This document shows, in pieces, positions 60,401 through 64,000 of a DNA stretch of 64,000 nucleotides. The position numbers were made by a program, and so were the translations under genes. Below the pieces are notes generated by a model. That model was not told where the DNA came from. It did not search any database and was given only the letters and a program-made list of their open reading frames with translations. The stretch covers positions 310,001 through 374,000 of the forward strand of contig JAQNBH010000069.1 of assembly GCA_028752905.1 (NCBI GenBank), in the 5' to 3' direction. This stretch comes from Cladorhizidae sp. MBARI D1340-BT2 (Eukaryota; Porifera; Demospongiae; Poecilosclerida; Cladorhizidae). How positions within the stretch are numbered: position 1 is the stretch's first letter; every line of letters begins with the position of its first letter.

Positions 60401-62455
60401 ATGAGCTAACTTAGAGGCAACCACATGTCTCCCGTACAGACCTATATGTACTCTCTCACTGGTGCCATGAGCTGTAACTCAGAGGCAACCACATGTCTCC
60501 CGTACAGACCTACTCTCTCATTGGTGACATGAGCTAACTCAGAGGCAACCACATGTCTCCCGTACAGACCACCTCTCTCACTGGTGCCATGAGCTATAAC
60601 TCAGAGGCAACAACATGTCTCCCGTACAGACCTACTCTCTCACTGGTGCCATGAGCTAACTCAGAGGCAACCACATGTCTCCCGTACAGACCTACTCTCT
60701 CACTGGTGCCATGAGCTAACTCAGAGGCAACCACATGTCTCCCGTACAGACCACCTCTCTCACTGGTGCCATGAGCGAACTCAGAGGCAACCACATGTCT
60801 CCCGTACAGACCACCTCTCTCACTGGTGCCATGAGCTAACTCAGAGGCAACCACATGTCTCCCGTACAGACCTACTCTCTCACTGGTGCCATGAGCTAAC
60901 TCAGAGGCAACCACATGTCTCCCGTACAGACCTACTCTCTCACTGGTGCCATGAGCTAACTCAGAGGCAACCACATGTCTCCCGTACAGACCTACTCTCT
61001 CACTGGTGCCATGAGCTAACTCAGAGGCAACCACATGTCTCCCGTACAGACCACCTCTCTCACTGGTGCCATGAGCTAACTCAGAGGCAACCACATGTCT
61101 CCCGTACAGACCTACTCTCTCACTGATGCCATGAGCTAACTCAGAGGCAACCACATGTCTCCCGTACAGACCTACTCTCTCACTGGTGCCATGAGCTAAC
61201 TCAGAGGCAACCACATGTCTCCCGTACAGACCTACTCTCTCACTGGTGCCATGAGCTAACTCAGAGGCAACCACATGTCTCCCATACAGACCTACTCTCT
61301 CACTGGTGCCATGAGCTAACTCAGAGGCAACCACATGTCTCCCGTACAGACCTACTCTCTCACTGGTGCCATGAGCTAACTCAGAGGCAACCACATGTCA
61401 CCCGTACAGACCTACTCTCTCACTGGTGCCATGAGCTAACTCAGAGGCAACCACATGTCTCCCGTACAGACCTACTCTCTCACTGGTGCCATGAGCTAAC
61501 TCAGAGGCAACCACATGTCTCCCGTACAGACCTACTCTCTCACTGGTGCCATGAGCTAACTCAGAGGCAACCACATGTCTCCCGTACAGACCTACTCTCT
61601 CACTGGTGCCATGAGCTAACTTAGAGGCAACCACATGTCTCCCGTACAGACCTACTCTCTCACTGGTGCCATGAGCTAACTCAGAGGCAACCACATGTCT
61701 CCCGTACAAACCTACTCTCTCACTGGTGCCATGAGCTAACTTAGAGGCAACCACATGTCTCCCGTACAGACCTACATGTACTCTCTCACTGGTGCCATGA
61801 GCTAACTCAGAGGCAACCACATGTCTTCCGTACAGACCACCTCTCTCACTGGTGCCATGAGCTAACTCAGAGGCAACCACATGTCTCCCGTACAGACCTA
61901 CTCTCTCACTGATGCCATGAGCTAACTCAGAGGCAACCACATGTCTCCCGTACAGACCTACTCTCTCACTGGTGCCATGAGCTAACTCAGAGGCAACCAC
62001 ATGTCTCCCGTACAGACCTACTCTCTCACTGGTGCCATGAGCTAACTCAGAGGCAACAACATGTCTCCCGTACAGACCTACTCTCTCACTGGTGCCATGA
62101 ACTAACTCAGAGGCAACCACATGTCTCCCGTACAGACCTACTCTCTCACTGGTGCCATGAGCTAACTCAGAGGCAACCACATGTCTCCCGTACATACCTA
62201 CTCTCTCACTGGTGCCATGAGCTAACTCAGAGGCAACCACATGTCTCCCGTACAGACCTACTCTCTCACTGGTGCCATGAGCTAACTCAGAGGCAACCAC
62301 ATGTCTCCCGTACAGACCTACTCTCTCACTGGTGCCATGAGCTAACTCAGAGGCAATCACATGTCTCCCGTACAAACCTACTCTCTCACTGGTGCCATGA
62401 GCTAACTCAGAGGCAACCACATGTCTCCCATACAGATCTACTTTCCCACTAGTGA

Positions 62456-62557
62456 CCTGAAAATAAGGCAGCATAAATAAATAATTTATAAGCTGATGTC
62501 CAAGTAGCAGATGACATAACTGAGTGTGTGTTAATGGTCTGTATTTGTGCAGCAGGA
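62456..62557. other. Array edge, unit-2 specific sequence
   Basis: About 100 bp not found beside spacer copy 1. On minus it ends gccttattttcag directly before the first array codons, a good splice-acceptor-like string. Confidence 0.5.
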
Positions 62558-63850
62558 CATTGTCTTGTCTTGAGTGAGTGAGGCACCTTAACATGGTATA
62601 GGGGTCAGGGTTTGAGCTGGAGATAACAAATAAAAATTAGAGATGGGAGAGGGAGGGGGTATCCTTTTTGCCACCCCCCCAATATAAATCTCTGGGGGAT
62701 AAACAGGGGAGAGTTGGCTGATAGCTACAACTCTGCGAGGCACAGTTGACGTGATATCAGAAACTGAGCCCCTCTAGGTCCTCCCCTCCCCCTCTCTCAT
62801 GCACACTCAGCATATTCACAAGATAACAATGCTTCATTAAATAATACATCTGTACATAGACCACACACATCTGTTGACCCTTTACCAACTGAAATATTCC
62901 AGTTCATGCCTTTCATGGTGAGGGAAAACCCCCATTTCCACCTAAGGATTACTGTACCTACTTACTGTGAGCTACACCCTCACAAAGACCCTCACAAAGT
63001 TGGTAAAGGGTTCACTCACGAGAAATAGAATACCTGCATTTCATGAGGAACACATATCCACATGTGAACACACCCTCTCAGCATGGCTCTAGAGAGATCT
63101 CCTAGTATTGTGAATTGTGCTGGACCGTTAGCTAGCTAGTGATTTCTATTCCCATGCCCTGTCTCCCTACTTGAATAAGGCTAAAAGTACAACTAGCGTC
63201 CAGCACCTGCAACTATGCCATGAATCACTCCACCTCATAGCAATAGTAGACCTGAAGACATCTTCCTGAGAACATGACCAGCTAATATGCCCAGACTTCA
63301 GCACCTCCCACACAAAACACACCTGCTGATTATGAGTCTCTGGCAAGCACTGCAGTTGCTCGCCAGAGACACCATACCAAATTACCTTTATACAATGGGT
63401 GTGGTCTCTTCAAACCACACCCTTACTTCGGGGGAAATTGATATCGCTCATTTTTTTCATAGAACAAACTGAAAAGAGGTGTGGTTATCAGACACAGCTA
63501 ATATGCCTAGACTTCAGCACCTCCCACAACAAAGCATATTAGACACACATGCGTAATTAGCAAGTGCATTACAAAACCACGACTCTTTCCCCACAATAAG
63601 TATTACAGCTCAAGGAAACTATCCTCCATACAGTAATGATAGCAACATTAATTGCAAAGGCAGTATAATAGTGGTGCTCATTATAAAGAGTCTTATAAGT
63701 GGTTGTGGTTTACTAACACTTTTCTGTCCTGTTTCTATTCCATAGTCAAGCAGCTGCTTACAAGAAGTTACTCAGTGTAACTCCAGAACTACCCAATCAT
63801 AGATGTCAAACTTTACCATATTAATTACTAAAGGAGACACATGTCCCAAT
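62558..63850. repeat. Megasatellite spacer, copy 2
   Basis: Aligns with 36516-37554 (shift 26042 at the start, 26304 at the end). Differences include a 216-bp gain at 63281-63496, loss of a few A/T-rich bases near 62632 and single substitutions. No gene is recognised. Confidence 0.92.
63313..63496. mobile_element. 184-bp insertion flanked by 32-bp direct repeats
   Basis: gctaatatgcccagacttca with gcacctcccaca (63281-63312) recurs at 63497-63528 with one mismatch; spacer copy 1 has the site once. The insert holds two perfect 9-bp hairpins: gtctctggc/gccagagac (63336-63370) and gggtgtggt/accacaccc (63397-63422). It could be a small mobile element or a duplication-with-fill-in event. Confidence 0.45.
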
Positions 63851-64000
63851 GCATAATTATGCACACACACACAGACATAGATACATGCATCATATGTCCC
63901 TGTGTATTTAATATACACACACATAGATACATGCATCATATGTCCCTATGTATTTAATACACACACACATAGATACATGCATCATATGTCCCTATGTATT
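63851..64000 (+). repeat. 46-bp tandem array (copy 2, start)
   Basis: About three units of the same 46-bp monomer as 37555-39112, in the same orientation after the same spacer; cut by the window end. Confidence 0.95.

Larger units (their letters stand above)
39113..62455. repeat. 60-bp tandem array, about 390 monomers
   Basis: Monomer: cctactctctcactggtgcc, atgagctaactcagaggcaa, ccacatgtctcccgtacaga (three consecutive 20-base blocks). The period is a multiple of three and two frames lack stops, so a 20-residue repeat (GLYGRHVVASELAHGTSERV) is open on minus and another (CHELTQRQPHVSRT...) on plus. Runs reach 627 codons on minus (39030-40913). Frames are broken only by 1-6 bp indels such as gagctgtaactc, gtgcatgagc and inserted acatgt. 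Recurrent variants change amino acids in the minus frame (T to I, G to D, A to T, E to D, L to M, V to F), which argues against protein constraint. Confidence 0.97.

Noticed and set aside
39030..62594. Dozens of 80-627-codon frames on both strands in the 60-bp array as genes
   Set aside because: They are a consequence of a stop-free monomer whose length is a multiple of three. They have no independent start context, the recurrent variants are mostly nonsynonymous, and frames break at indels without compensation.
63334..63372. tRNA-like or tRNA-derived SINE promoter in the 184-bp insert
   Set aside because: The hairpin does not fit a cloverleaf, and no convincing A-box and B-box pair was seen on either strand.

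Overview
The window looks like repeat-rich, gene-poor nuclear DNA of an early-branching animal, most likely a sponge. That assignment is an inference. It rests on metazoan-type transposon families (hAT, piggyBac, PIF/Harbinger, Penelope-like and several non-LTR retroelements), intron-style splice signals, many AT-rich microsatellites and frequent tagctagctag strings. No rRNA gene, tRNA gene, CRISPR array or bacterial-style operon was found. No ordinary host gene could be identified with confidence.

Layout. (1) 1-8690 is one 32-bp-period satellite with higher-order repeats of about 2.5 kb and 1.6 kb. (2) 8690-14660 holds broken coding pieces: a reverse transcriptase scrap, an OTU cysteine-protease pseudogene with an unidentified companion, a piggyBac-like N-terminal ORF, and a PIF/Harbinger element with TTA target duplications that contains a LINE 3' fragment. 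(3) 14960-18940 is a pile-up of five fragments of one non-LTR family, including a 510-aa open C-terminal half and two copies in inverted orientation. (4) 19170-21300 carries dispersed repeats, a piggyBac transposase pseudogene and LINE tails. (5) 21370-24129 is a hAT element with an uninterrupted 706-aa transposase. (6) 24700-25545 is a Penelope-like RT pseudogene. (7) 26330-33100 has a diverged segmental duplicate of 8.9-9.65 kb, another large copy of the non-LTR family, microsatellites and a 140-bp-arm inverted repeat.

(8) From 33484 to the end tandem arrays dominate: a 37-bp array, a 15-bp array, a degenerate minisatellite, then about 1.05 kb of spacer, a 46-bp array (1.55 kb) and a 60-bp array (about 23.3 kb, about 390 monomers). 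After the 60-bp array the same spacer and the same 46-bp array start again at about 62.56 kb and 63.85 kb. The right half is therefore one full period, plus the start of the next, of a roughly 26-kb nested megasatellite.

How it works together: nothing here reads as a pathway. The mobile elements are mostly dead and nested in one another. The arrays show recent block amplification, because long blocks 5.3-6.2 kb apart have identical translations. The most striking structure is the megasatellite: its 60-bp monomer is a multiple of three and is open on both strands for hundreds of codons. The recurring base changes are largely amino-acid-changing, so satellite DNA is the default reading.
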